Part shown: piece by piece, positions 35,954 through 43,131 of the stretch | Numbering within the stretch: the first letter of the stretch is position 1 | Layout: every line of letters starts with the position of its first letter | From: Dehalogenimonas sp. THU2 | Lineage (GTDB): Bacteria > Chloroflexota > Dehalococcoidia > Dehalococcoidales > Dehalococcoidaceae | Reading direction: 5' to 3' | DNA: 64,000 nucleotides | NCBI RefSeq assembly: GCF_039749495.1 | Contig: NZ_JBDLLU010000005.1 | Coordinates: 62,001-126,000, forward strand | Translations under genes and position numbers: made by a program | Notes under the pieces: model-generated | Databases searched by the model: none | What the model saw: only the letters and a program-made list of their open reading frames with translations | What the model was told of the DNA's origin: nothing

Positions 35954-36242
35954 ACCTGAGAACGAACTCACCTGGAAAGATATCGAGACCGGTGCCGCCG
36001 TTACCGAGCCGGGCAGCGCTGCCGGTTACCGCACCGGTGACTGGCGCTCCCAGCGGCCGGACTATGATTTTTCCCGCTGCCTTAAGTGCGGCATCTGTTT
36101 TGTCTTCTGCCCCGAAGGCTGCATCCGGCAGAACCAACGCGGTTTTTACGAGGCTGACCTTTATTACTGCAAAGGCTGCGGTATCTGCGCCTACGAATGC
36201 CCGACCCGGGTGATCAAGATGCGGGATGAGGAGGAGAAATAA
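35946..36242 (+). CDS. 2-oxoacid:ferredoxin oxidoreductase delta subunit (2[4Fe-4S] ferredoxin)
   Basis: 98 aa from a TTG at 35946, overlapping the gamma stop by eight bases, with AAGGAG ten bases upstream; another TTG nine bases earlier would be too close to that site. Two cluster motifs, CLKCGICFVFC and CKGCGICAYEC, each followed by a Pro, mark a bacterial-type ferredoxin. Its clusters carry electrons from the beta-subunit cluster to external ferredoxin. The stop overlaps the start of the alpha gene. Confidence 0.92.
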   Translation: MAKPENELTWKDIETGAAVTEPGSAAGYRTGDWRSQRPDYDFSRCLKCGICFVFCPEGCIRQNQRGFYEADLYYCKGCGICAYECPTRVIKMRDEEEK

Positions 36243-37417
36243 TGGGTCAACGAGTTGGCATCGAAGTTTCCATTGCCCTGGCCGACGCCGTAAAACTGGC
36301 CAATGTCGATGTTATTGCCGCCTACCCCATCACTCCCCAGACCCACATCGTGGAGCACCTAGCTGAACTGGTGGCCGAGGGCGAACTGGACGCGGAGTAT
36401 ATCCCCGTCGAATCTGAACATTCGGCGATGAGCGCCTGCCTTGGTTCATCCGCGGCCGGCGCCCGCACCTTCACCGCCACCGCTGGTCAGGGCCTGGAGC
36501 TGATGCATGAAGTGCTGTACGTCGCTTCCGGCATGCGGTTGCCCATGGTTATGGCGGTGGCCAATCGGGCATTGTCTGCCCCTCTTTCCGTCTGGGGCGA
36601 CCACTCCGACGCCATGGCGGTCAGGGATACCGGCTGGATCCAGATTTTTACCGAGAACGGCCAGGAAGTGGTAGATCAGACCATTTGCGCCTTCAAGATC
36701 ACCGAACACCACAAGGTGCTCCTCCCGGTGATGGTGCACCTGGACGGATTCAACCTGTCCCACGTTATCGAACCCATCGAGATGCCGGATGAAAAGGACG
36801 TCTGTGAGTTCCTGCCGTTCAACCGCAGCCCTCTGACACTTCACCCGTTGCGGCCGGTGGCCATGGGCGACTTCGCACCGCCGGTGGTCTTCACCGAGGC
36901 AAAATGGGCCCAGGAACAGGCCATGCTGAACGTCAAAGACACGATATTGGAAATATGGGAGGAATTTGCGCAGAAGTTCGGCCGGAGTTACAAGCCGGTC
37001 GAATGCTACAAATGTGAAGGCGCCAAAACCCTGCTGTTCACCATGGGCAGCTTTTCTGAAACCGCCATGACGGCGGTGGACAAGCTCCGCGACGCCGGCG
37101 TGAACGTCGGGCTGATCCGTTTGAGGCTGTGGCGTCCGTTCCCGTTCGAGGAGTTCCGCGCCGCGATGAAAGGTGTCGAGACCCTGTTGGTCCTTGATCG
37201 TGCCATCTCCTCCGGTGGTCCCGGCGGCCCAGTGGCCTCTGAAATCAAGGCGGCCCTGTATAACGAAGTTGAAAAACCCCGGATCGTCAGTTTCATCGGC
37301 GGCCTGGGCGGACGCGATATCACCGTCACTGCTTTTGAGAAGATAATCGTCGACGGCATAGAGCTGGCGGCGTCGGGCAGCGGGCGGGAATACGAGATGG
37401 TTGGGGTGAGGGAATAA
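36242..37417 (+). CDS. porA: Pyruvate (2-oxoacid):ferredoxin oxidoreductase alpha subunit
   Basis: 391 aa. The pyrimidine-binding domain of the TPP enzyme shows AYPITPQTHIVEHLAELV, VESEHSAMSACLGSSAAGART and ATAGQGLELMHEVLYVASG; a transketolase C-terminal domain follows after DGFNLSHVIEPIEMP. The sequence is of the POR rather than the 2-oxoglutarate type as judged from these boxes, though the substrate is an inference. It overlaps its neighbours by one base on both sides, so all four subunits are made in a coupled way. Confidence 0.92.
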   Translation: MGQRVGIEVSIALADAVKLANVDVIAAYPITPQTHIVEHLAELVAEGELDAEYIPVESEHSAMSACLGSSAAGARTFTATAGQGLELMHEVLYVASGMRLPMVMAVANRALSAPLSVWGDHSDAMAVRDTGWIQIFTENGQEVVDQTICAFKITEHHKVLLPVMVHLDGFNLSHVIEPIEMPDEKDVCEFLPFNRSPLTLHPLRPVAMGDFAPPVVFTEAKWAQEQAMLNVKDTILEIWEEFAQKFGRSYKPVECYKCEGAKTLLFTMGSFSETAMTAVDKLRDAGVNVGLIRLRLWRPFPFEEFRAAMKGVETLLVLDRAISSGGPGGPVASEIKAALYNEVEKPRIVSFIGGLGGRDITVTAFEKIIVDGIELAASGSGREYEMVGVRE

Positions 37418-38337
37418 TGCAGAATTTAGGTATATACGCATCCCGTCTGGTCACCAAAGAAGAAAATTTCGTACCTGGCCACCGCGCCTGCATCGGCTGC
37501 GGCGAAGCCCTGGCGGTGCGCCTGGCGGCTAAGGCTTTCGGCCACAATACCATCGTGGTCAACGCTACCGGCTGCATGGAGATCGTGGCTTCCCAGTTGC
37601 CCTACACCTCATGGAAGTTGCCCTGGATACACACACTGTTTGAGAACTCCGCGGCTGTTGCTTCCGGCGTCGAGGCAGGCCTCCGCGCCCAGATGCGCAA
37701 AGGCAAGCTGCCGCAGGAGGACATCAATGTCGTGGCCATCGCCGGTGACGGCGCGACGCTCGATATCGGCCTTCAGGCATTGTCCGGGGCTATGGAACGG
37801 GGCCATAATTTCCTCTATCTTTGCTTCGACAACGAAGCCTACATGAACACCGGCATTCAGCGTTCGTCGGCGACGCCTTTCGGCGCCTCCACCACCACCT
37901 CACCGGCGGGTAAGGTACATTCAGGCCAGACGTCACAGAAGAAGAACATGCCGGAGATCGCCGTAGCCCATAACATTCCCTATGTGGCCACCGCCTGTCC
38001 CAGCTATCCTTTCGACCTGATCGAAAAAGTGAAAAAAGGCCTGGCCACTAAAGGTCCCGCCTACATCCACATCATGTCGGTGTGCCCCACCGGCTGGCGT
38101 TGCGATACGGAGATAACCATCAAGCTGGGCCGGCTGGCGGTAGAAACCGGTATCTTTCCGCTGTACGAGGTCGAGAACGGACAGTACAAGATGAGCCTGG
38201 TGCCCGAGAAACTGAAACCCATCGACGAATATATGAAACTGCAACGGCGGTTCCGCCACCTGAAACCGGACGCTTTGGCAGGCATCCAGACCCGGGTAGT
38301 CGAAGAATACGAGAAATTATTGGAGAAAGCGGTATGA
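37417..38337 (+). CDS. porB: Pyruvate (2-oxoacid):ferredoxin oxidoreductase beta subunit
   Basis: 306 aa. GHRACIGCGEALAVRL (about 22-37) gives two of the cluster cysteines, and the TPP-binding GDGATLDIGLQAL (about 109) is followed by the CFDNEAYMNTGIQRSSATP segment typical of POR beta. It holds TPP and one [4Fe-4S] cluster. The stop codon overlaps the next start as ATGA, which ties the NuoE-like gene to the por operon. Confidence 0.93.
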   Translation: MQNLGIYASRLVTKEENFVPGHRACIGCGEALAVRLAAKAFGHNTIVVNATGCMEIVASQLPYTSWKLPWIHTLFENSAAVASGVEAGLRAQMRKGKLPQEDINVVAIAGDGATLDIGLQALSGAMERGHNFLYLCFDNEAYMNTGIQRSSATPFGASTTTSPAGKVHSGQTSQKKNMPEIAVAHNIPYVATACPSYPFDLIEKVKKGLATKGPAYIHIMSVCPTGWRCDTEITIKLGRLAVETGIFPLYEVENGQYKMSLVPEKLKPIDEYMKLQRRFRHLKPDALAGIQTRVVEEYEKLLEKAV

Positions 38338-38804
38338 CCCTGGAAACTAAATCCCCGGCTGCCGTGGTCAACAACGTTTTAGCCAAATACGAACGGGACG
38401 CCAGCATGCTGGTGGGCATCCTGCAGGATATCCAGGTGGAGATGAACTATCTGCCCAAGGAATGCCTGGTCATGGTCAGCGAGGGACTGGACATCCCCCT
38501 TACACGGGTATACAGCGTTGCCACGTTCTTCAAGGCTTTCAGTCTTAAACCGCGCGGCCGCCACAGCGTCCAATGCTGTATGGGCACCGCCTGCCATGTC
38601 CGGGGCGCCGAAAAGGTGCTGGACAAACTGCAAACGGAGATGTGCCTGTGCGCCGGTGAAACATCCGCGGACATGAAATTTACCTTGGAGACGGTCAACT
38701 GCGTCGGCGCTTGCGCTCTGGGACCGGTGGTGGTGGTGGACGGCGAATACGTCGGCCAGGTGACCACAGACAAAGTGAAATCGATACTGGAGAGCTGTAA
38801 GTAG
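38334..38804 (+). CDS. NuoE/HymA-like [2Fe-2S] subunit
   Basis: 156 aa from the ATG at 38334, overlapping the porB stop; a longer frame lies inside porB. It has the helical N-terminal domain and the thioredoxin-like [2Fe-2S] domain with Cys 82 and 87 (CCMGTACHVRGAEKV) and Cys 123 and 127 (NCVGACALGP). This subunit is the 24-kDa partner of NuoF in complex I and of HydA/HndA in bifurcating hydrogenases. Here it is encoded with a POR and no hydrogenase. Confidence 0.93.
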   Translation: MTLETKSPAAVVNNVLAKYERDASMLVGILQDIQVEMNYLPKECLVMVSEGLDIPLTRVYSVATFFKAFSLKPRGRHSVQCCMGTACHVRGAEKVLDKLQTEMCLCAGETSADMKFTLETVNCVGACALGPVVVVDGEYVGQVTTDKVKSILESCK

Positions 38805-38805
38805 T

Positions 38806-40683
38806 ATGGCTGTACAAACGACCAAACAGGGACGGCTCAACTCCGCGGCGGAATTGGAAACGCTGCGGCAGGAAATAAAATCCGCGACGGGGGAAAATCC
38901 CCGCCTGATCACCATCTGCTGCGGCACCGGCTGCCTGGCTTACGGCGGCGCCAAACTCGCGCAAGCCTTCAGGGATGAAATAGAGACCCGGGGACTTCAG
39001 GACAAAGTTGGAGTCAAGACAACCGGCTGCCACGGTTTCTGCGAGCGCGGCCCCCTGGTGGTCATCCGGCCGGAGAACATCTTGTACCAGCGGGTAAAGC
39101 CTGAAGACGTCGGGGATGTCATCAGCGACACCATCGAGCAGGGCAAGGTCGTCGAGCGCCTGCTGTACACACTGCCCGGCACCAAAGAGCGCGTCACTTA
39201 TGAACATGACGTGCCTTTTTATAAGAAACAGATGCGACTGGTTTTCGGCGCCAACGGCTATATCGATCCGACGCTGATCGAAGATTATATCGGCGTTGGC
39301 GGCTACACGGCCATGGTCAAGGCTCTTTTCAGCATGACCCCGGACGAGGTCGTCAGCGAGGTCAAACGCTCCGGGTTGCGCGGGCGCGGCGGCGGCGGCT
39401 TCTCCGCAGGGGCCAAGTGGGAGAGCACCCGTGAAGCTCACGGCGGTCTCAAATATCTCATCTGCAACTGCGACGAAGGAGACCCCGGCGCTTTCATGGA
39501 CAGGTCTTTGATGGAAGGCAACCCCTTCGGCATCCTGGAGGGTATGGTCATCGCCGCTTACGCCATTGGCTGTCACGAGGGCTACATCTATATCCGCCAC
39601 GAATACCCGGTGGCAGTGAAACACGCCGAGATGGCTATCGCCAAAGCGGAAGCCATGGGACTCCTTGGCGACAACATTCTAGGTTCCGGATTCAGCTTCA
39701 AGATCAAGATCAACCGCGGTGGCGGTGCCTTCGTCTGCGGCGAGTCCACCGCCCTCATGGCCTCCGTGGAAGGACGCATCGGCGAACCGCGCGCCAAGTA
39801 CATTCACACTTCGGAAAAAGGCCTGTGGGACCGGCCGACGGTGCTCAACAATGTGGAAACCCTGGCCAACGTGCCGCTCATCATCAATCGCGGCGCACAG
39901 TGGTACAGTTCCATCGGTACCGCCAACAGCAAGGGCACCAAGATCTTCTCATTGGTGGGCAAGGTGAACAACACCGGGCTCATCGAGGTGCCCATGGGCA
40001 TCACCCTTCGGGAGATCATCTACGATATCGGCGGCGGCATTCTCAAAAACAAGAAATTCAAAGCCGTCCAGACCGGCGGCCCTTCCGGCGGTTGTCTGCC
40101 CGCCGAGATGCTAGATCTGGCTGTCGATTTTGACGAACTGTCCCGCGCCGGCTCTATGATGGGTTCAGGCGCCATGATCGTTATGGACGAAGACAACTGC
40201 ATGGTGGACATCGCCCGCTATTTTGTGTCCTTCCTGGAGGGCGAATCCTGTGGTAAGTGCGTGCCCTGCCGTGAAGGCTTGAAGCGCATGAACCAGATAC
40301 TCGAACGGATCACCAATGGCAACGGCCGGGACGGCGACATCGAGCTGCTGGAAGATCTTTCGGAGACCCTCACCTGGGGCGCCCTCTGCGGCCTGGGCGG
40401 CGGAGCGGCCAATCCGGTCATGTCTACCATCCGCTACTTTCGGGACGAGTACGAGGCGCACATCAAGGAGAAACGCTGCCCTGCCGGCGTCTGCAAGCCG
40501 CTCATCACTTACAACATCGTGGAGGCCAACTGCCCCGGCTGCAATCTGTGCATCAAAGCCTGCCCGGTGAACGCCATCACCTCGCCGGGTAAGAAGATGC
40601 CGGTGATCCTGGACCAGAGCAAGTGCACCAAGTGCGGCGCCTGTTATGATGTCTGTCGCTTGAACGCCGTGGAGGTTAGATAA
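38806..40683 (+). CDS. NuoF/HymB-like NAD(P)H-binding flavo-iron-sulfur subunit
   Basis: 625 aa. N-terminal thioredoxin-like [2Fe-2S] domain (Cys 38/39, 43, 75, 79), then the 51-kDa module: GRGGGGF (193-199) for NADH, NCDEGDPG (221-228) for FMN, SLBB domain, and the N3-type [4Fe-4S] site SCGKCVPC with Cys 528. The C-terminus has two further clusters (CPGCNLCIKAC 576-586 and CTKCGACYDVC 607-617). This four-part layout is that of HydB/HndC of electron-bifurcating enzymes, longer than complex I NuoF. It should be the NAD(P) site of the complex. Confidence 0.94.
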   Translation: MAVQTTKQGRLNSAAELETLRQEIKSATGENPRLITICCGTGCLAYGGAKLAQAFRDEIETRGLQDKVGVKTTGCHGFCERGPLVVIRPENILYQRVKPEDVGDVISDTIEQGKVVERLLYTLPGTKERVTYEHDVPFYKKQMRLVFGANGYIDPTLIEDYIGVGGYTAMVKALFSMTPDEVVSEVKRSGLRGRGGGGFSAGAKWESTREAHGGLKYLICNCDEGDPGAFMDRSLMEGNPFGILEGMVIAAYAIGCHEGYIYIRHEYPVAVKHAEMAIAKAEAMGLLGDNILGSGFSFKIKINRGGGAFVCGESTALMASVEGRIGEPRAKYIHTSEKGLWDRPTVLNNVETLANVPLIINRGAQWYSSIGTANSKGTKIFSLVGKVNNTGLIEVPMGITLREIIYDIGGGILKNKKFKAVQTGGPSGGCLPAEMLDLAVDFDELSRAGSMMGSGAMIVMDEDNCMVDIARYFVSFLEGESCGKCVPCREGLKRMNQILERITNGNGRDGDIELLEDLSETLTWGALCGLGGGAANPVMSTIRYFRDEYEAHIKEKRCPAGVCKPLITYNIVEANCPGCNLCIKACPVNAITSPGKKMPVILDQSKCTKCGACYDVCRLNAVEVR

Positions 40684-40685
40684 CA

Positions 40686-41426
40686 ATGGTCAAACTGACG
40701 ATAAACGGCCGTGAGTTTCAGGCCGAACCCTGTGACACGGTTCTGACGGTGGCGACGCGGGGCGGTATCAACATCCCCACCCTGTGCCATTCTGAATCCA
40801 TACACGACTACGGCGCCTGCCGGGTATGCCTGGTGGAAGTGGAGCGGCGGGGTCGCAAACGCTTGGTCACTTCCTGCCTGTACCCCGTGGAAGAAGGTCT
40901 TAAGGTCACCACCGACTCGGATAAGGTCAAGCGCGTCCGCAGTACCGTCATGGAACTCCTTATAGCCCGCTGCCCTGAATCCATCGACGTCAAAGAAATG
41001 GCTAAAAAGCTCGGGGTCACGGAATCCCGGTTCGTAGCGGAAGATGAGAAATCATCTAAGGATAACTGTGTCCTGTGCGGCATGTGCGCACGGGTCTGTT
41101 CCGAAGTGGTCGGCGCCAGCGCCATCAGTCTGGTCAACCGTGGCACGGAGCGGGAAGTGGCACTGCCTTTCTACGACGATACCGGCGCCTGTATCGCTTG
41201 TGGCTCCTGCGCTTATATCTGCCCCACCGGCGCCATCACCCTGGTGGACACCGCCACCAAACGGATCATAAGCTGGCCCAAGGGCACCGCTGATTTCCCG
41301 TTGAAAGCCTGCACCAGCTGCGGTATCCACTTCGCACCGGTGAAACAACTGGAATACATGGCTGCCACCGCCCACCTTTCGCCAAGTGAATTCGAACTAT
41401 GCCCTGACTGCCGCAAGATGGAGTAA
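40686..41426 (+). CDS. NuoG/HydA N-terminal-like iron-sulfur protein without catalytic domain
   Basis: 246 aa. Plant-type [2Fe-2S] domain (Cys 34, 45, 48, 64), a short helical stretch, two [4Fe-4S] motifs (Cys 128-138 and 169-179), and a C-terminal pair CTSC...CPDC (209/212 and 239/242) that could bind a metal ion. The His-containing cluster of full NuoG is not obvious and the H-cluster domain of [FeFe] hydrogenase HydA is absent. It begins two bases after the NuoF-like stop and ends the operon. It probably wires ferredoxin or the POR to the flavin subunit. Confidence 0.9.
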   Translation: MVKLTINGREFQAEPCDTVLTVATRGGINIPTLCHSESIHDYGACRVCLVEVERRGRKRLVTSCLYPVEEGLKVTTDSDKVKRVRSTVMELLIARCPESIDVKEMAKKLGVTESRFVAEDEKSSKDNCVLCGMCARVCSEVVGASAISLVNRGTEREVALPFYDDTGACIACGSCAYICPTGAITLVDTATKRIISWPKGTADFPLKACTSCGIHFAPVKQLEYMAATAHLSPSEFELCPDCRKME

Positions 41427-41443
41427 CTTCCCACGGTTGGTGC

Positions 41444-41449
41444 TATAAT
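41444..41449 (+). promoter_or_regulatory. Extended -10 box upstream of tRNA-Pro
   Basis: TGC-TATAAT, a perfect extended -10 element just after the por-nuo operon, 97 bases before tRNA-Pro. It may drive a precursor with a long 5' part; no other gene lies between. Confidence 0.4.
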
Positions 41450-41546
41450 ACCTGGTCCTGGAAGTTAGAATATTTAGAATCAGGAATGATATAACATCGC
41501 TCGTGGCCATGGCGAACCGTTCCGAATTTCGGATTTTCATAATTAG

Positions 41547-41622
41547 CGGGGTGTGGCGCAGTTGGCAGCGCGCAGCGTTTGGGACGCTGAGGCCGGAGGT
41601 TCAAATCCTCTCACCCCGACCA
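41547..41622 (+). tRNA. tRNA-Pro (TGG)
   Basis: 76 bases with the 3' CCA encoded: acceptor CGGGGTG/CACCCCG, anticodon stem CAGCG/CGCTG with loop TTTGGGA (anticodon TGG), T-loop GTTCAAATC. This is the only tRNA of the window with a genomic CCA. Confidence 0.97.
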
Positions 41623-41815
41623 AAGATGCATTTACCCTTCGACCGGCAAGATGTGGACATACTTGCGCCCCTGAAAGCCACGGTAAATATCTAAAAGACT
41701 CCTATCTTAATTACGGCTCAACTCCATTGCTATCGCCGTTTGACCGAATGCCCGGGGAATATTTGACTTAGAAGCCCGTTCATGACGACAATAGTAAAAC
41801 GATATAGGAGGTCCC

Positions 41816-42121
41816 ATGAGTTCAAAGGTTGTCACCCTCGATGTTAACGGTAATGATGTTCTCCTATCCTTTTTCGTGCAGACGTTTTTCGATAAGGTGC
41901 TGGACGGCATGGTCGGTGCTCTTGAAAGCGCCTGCCAGGTGGAAACCCTGGAGCTAAAGGCCGGCGCAGGAGATACTACACTGACGGTCAACGGCACCTC
42001 CATAAGTATGAACGAGTTCGTCCGGACCGCCTTCAGGAACACGACGCGAGGTATGATCTCCAGTCTCAGAGGCATCGACAAGATCGATACTTTCATTATC
42101 CGCATCGGCGGCGGCAAATAA
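41816..42121 (+). CDS. Conserved-looking small protein of unknown function
   Basis: 101 aa, preceded by a very strong ribosome binding site (AGGAGGT at 41806-41812). Two halves of similar length each start with an amphipathic strand (VVTLDVNGNDVLLS and LTVNGTSISMNEF) followed by FVQTFFDKVLDGMV- and FVRTAFRNTTRGMI-like helices, so it may be an internal duplication of about 45 residues. No cysteines in motifs, no signal peptide, no membrane helix. I do not recognise the family. Confidence 0.75.
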   Translation: MSSKVVTLDVNGNDVLLSFFVQTFFDKVLDGMVGALESACQVETLELKAGAGDTTLTVNGTSISMNEFVRTAFRNTTRGMISSLRGIDKIDTFIIRIGGGK

Positions 42122-42176
42122 GGCCGCTTTTCATGCCTGATGCCGTTATAGTGCTAAAGAGGACAATTATGTTGCG

Positions 42177-43085
42177 ATGACGGTACAGGTTATCCGAAGA
42201 TTCCTGACAAACGCGGTCTTCTTAACAATACTCCTGATGGCAGTCACGGCCTGCGACCTGCCACCCTCCTCTTCCACCATTTTCACGCCTACCCAACTCA
42301 GATACCGCCTGCTGGATGCCTTCCCCGACTTCTTCTGGTGCGACCCGGATTTCTTTCCCATCGGCAGCTCGGAACGGGAATTACAGAATGCCCTCGACCA
42401 GTTCGACGGCATCCGAGCCAACGATGATGAGTTCAATGCCATCGTGAAACGCATCGGTCTGGATCACAAGCTCAATTACACCACCGAGGAGCAATTGCTG
42501 GTTTATCGGCAGCACAAGCTTCTGACCCGGGCGATAAGTGAATTCCTGTCCTCCGGCGACGGTTTCAGTTTCGTCATCCGCGTCGGACAGGACGGGCAGC
42601 AGGGTGAACGCATCCAGGGCAATATCGCCACGGACGGGCGGATCAGGGTGGCCGATCGCGAACCCAGCTTCAATAGCTGCCCCATCTGCCTGGCAAAGGG
42701 AACTTTGATCGACACCCCGCAGGGTCCGGTGGCCGTCGAAGACTTGGTAGTAGGTATATTGGTTTGGACACTCGATGAGAGCGGACAGCAGGTGGCGGCA
42801 CCGGTTATCAAGACATCGAGGACGCCGGAGCCAGCCATGTTCCAATTGCTCTGTATCACCATGGAAGATGGCAGAATCTTGACGGCTTCACCCGGTCACC
42901 CGGCGGCGGACGGACGGCTGCTGGCCGTGCTCGATCCCGGAGACACCCTCGACGGTGCGGCCATCGAGTCCATAGAAATCGTCGACTATACCGGCCGTAC
43001 GTACGACATTCTCCCCGGCGGAGATACCGGGTGGTATTGGGCGGACGGTATTTTGCTGGCCAGCACGCTTGCCGAGAAACCCTAA
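42177..43085 (+). CDS. Lipoprotein with C-terminal Hint (hedgehog/intein) domain
   Basis: 302 aa. Lipobox VTAC (Cys 26); an uncharacterised helical part (about 35-160); then a Hint domain: the nucleophile-like Cys 171 in CLAKGTLIDTPQGPVAVEDL, an SPGHP block with His 241 and the closing strand pair YTGRTYDILPGG...WYWADGILLAST. The usual last His-Asn of inteins is replaced by Ser-Thr, so full splicing is not expected; an N-S acyl shift with cleavage or attachment at Cys 171 is possible. The translation start is weakly supported, with AGAGGA 13 bases upstream. It is transcribed towards nadE, which has its own promoter. Confidence 0.82.
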   Translation: MTVQVIRRFLTNAVFLTILLMAVTACDLPPSSSTIFTPTQLRYRLLDAFPDFFWCDPDFFPIGSSERELQNALDQFDGIRANDDEFNAIVKRIGLDHKLNYTTEEQLLVYRQHKLLTRAISEFLSSGDGFSFVIRVGQDGQQGERIQGNIATDGRIRVADREPSFNSCPICLAKGTLIDTPQGPVAVEDLVVGILVWTLDESGQQVAAPVIKTSRTPEPAMFQLLCITMEDGRILTASPGHPAADGRLLAVLDPGDTLDGAAIESIEIVDYTGRTYDILPGGDTGWYWADGILLASTLAEKP

Positions 43086-43093
43086 GCACTAGC

Positions 43094-43122
43094 TTGACAA
43101 CCGCTCGTCAGCCTCATACGAT
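43094..43122 (+). promoter_or_regulatory. nadE promoter, start codon next to -10
   Basis: Perfect TTGACA (43094-43099), 17-base spacer and TACGAT (43117-43122). The ATG at 43132 begins ten bases after the -10 box, so the leader would be about three bases. Confidence 0.75.
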
Positions 43123-43131
43123 TAGCTGCAT

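Noticed and set aside
36446-37441. 331-codon frame on the minus strand
   Set aside because: Antisense shadow of the POR alpha gene; residue make-up is His/Gly/Arg-biased as expected for a shadow.
40686-41426. [FeFe] hydrogenase subunit HydA
   Set aside because: Only the N-terminal iron-sulfur domains are present; no H-cluster motifs follow before the stop.
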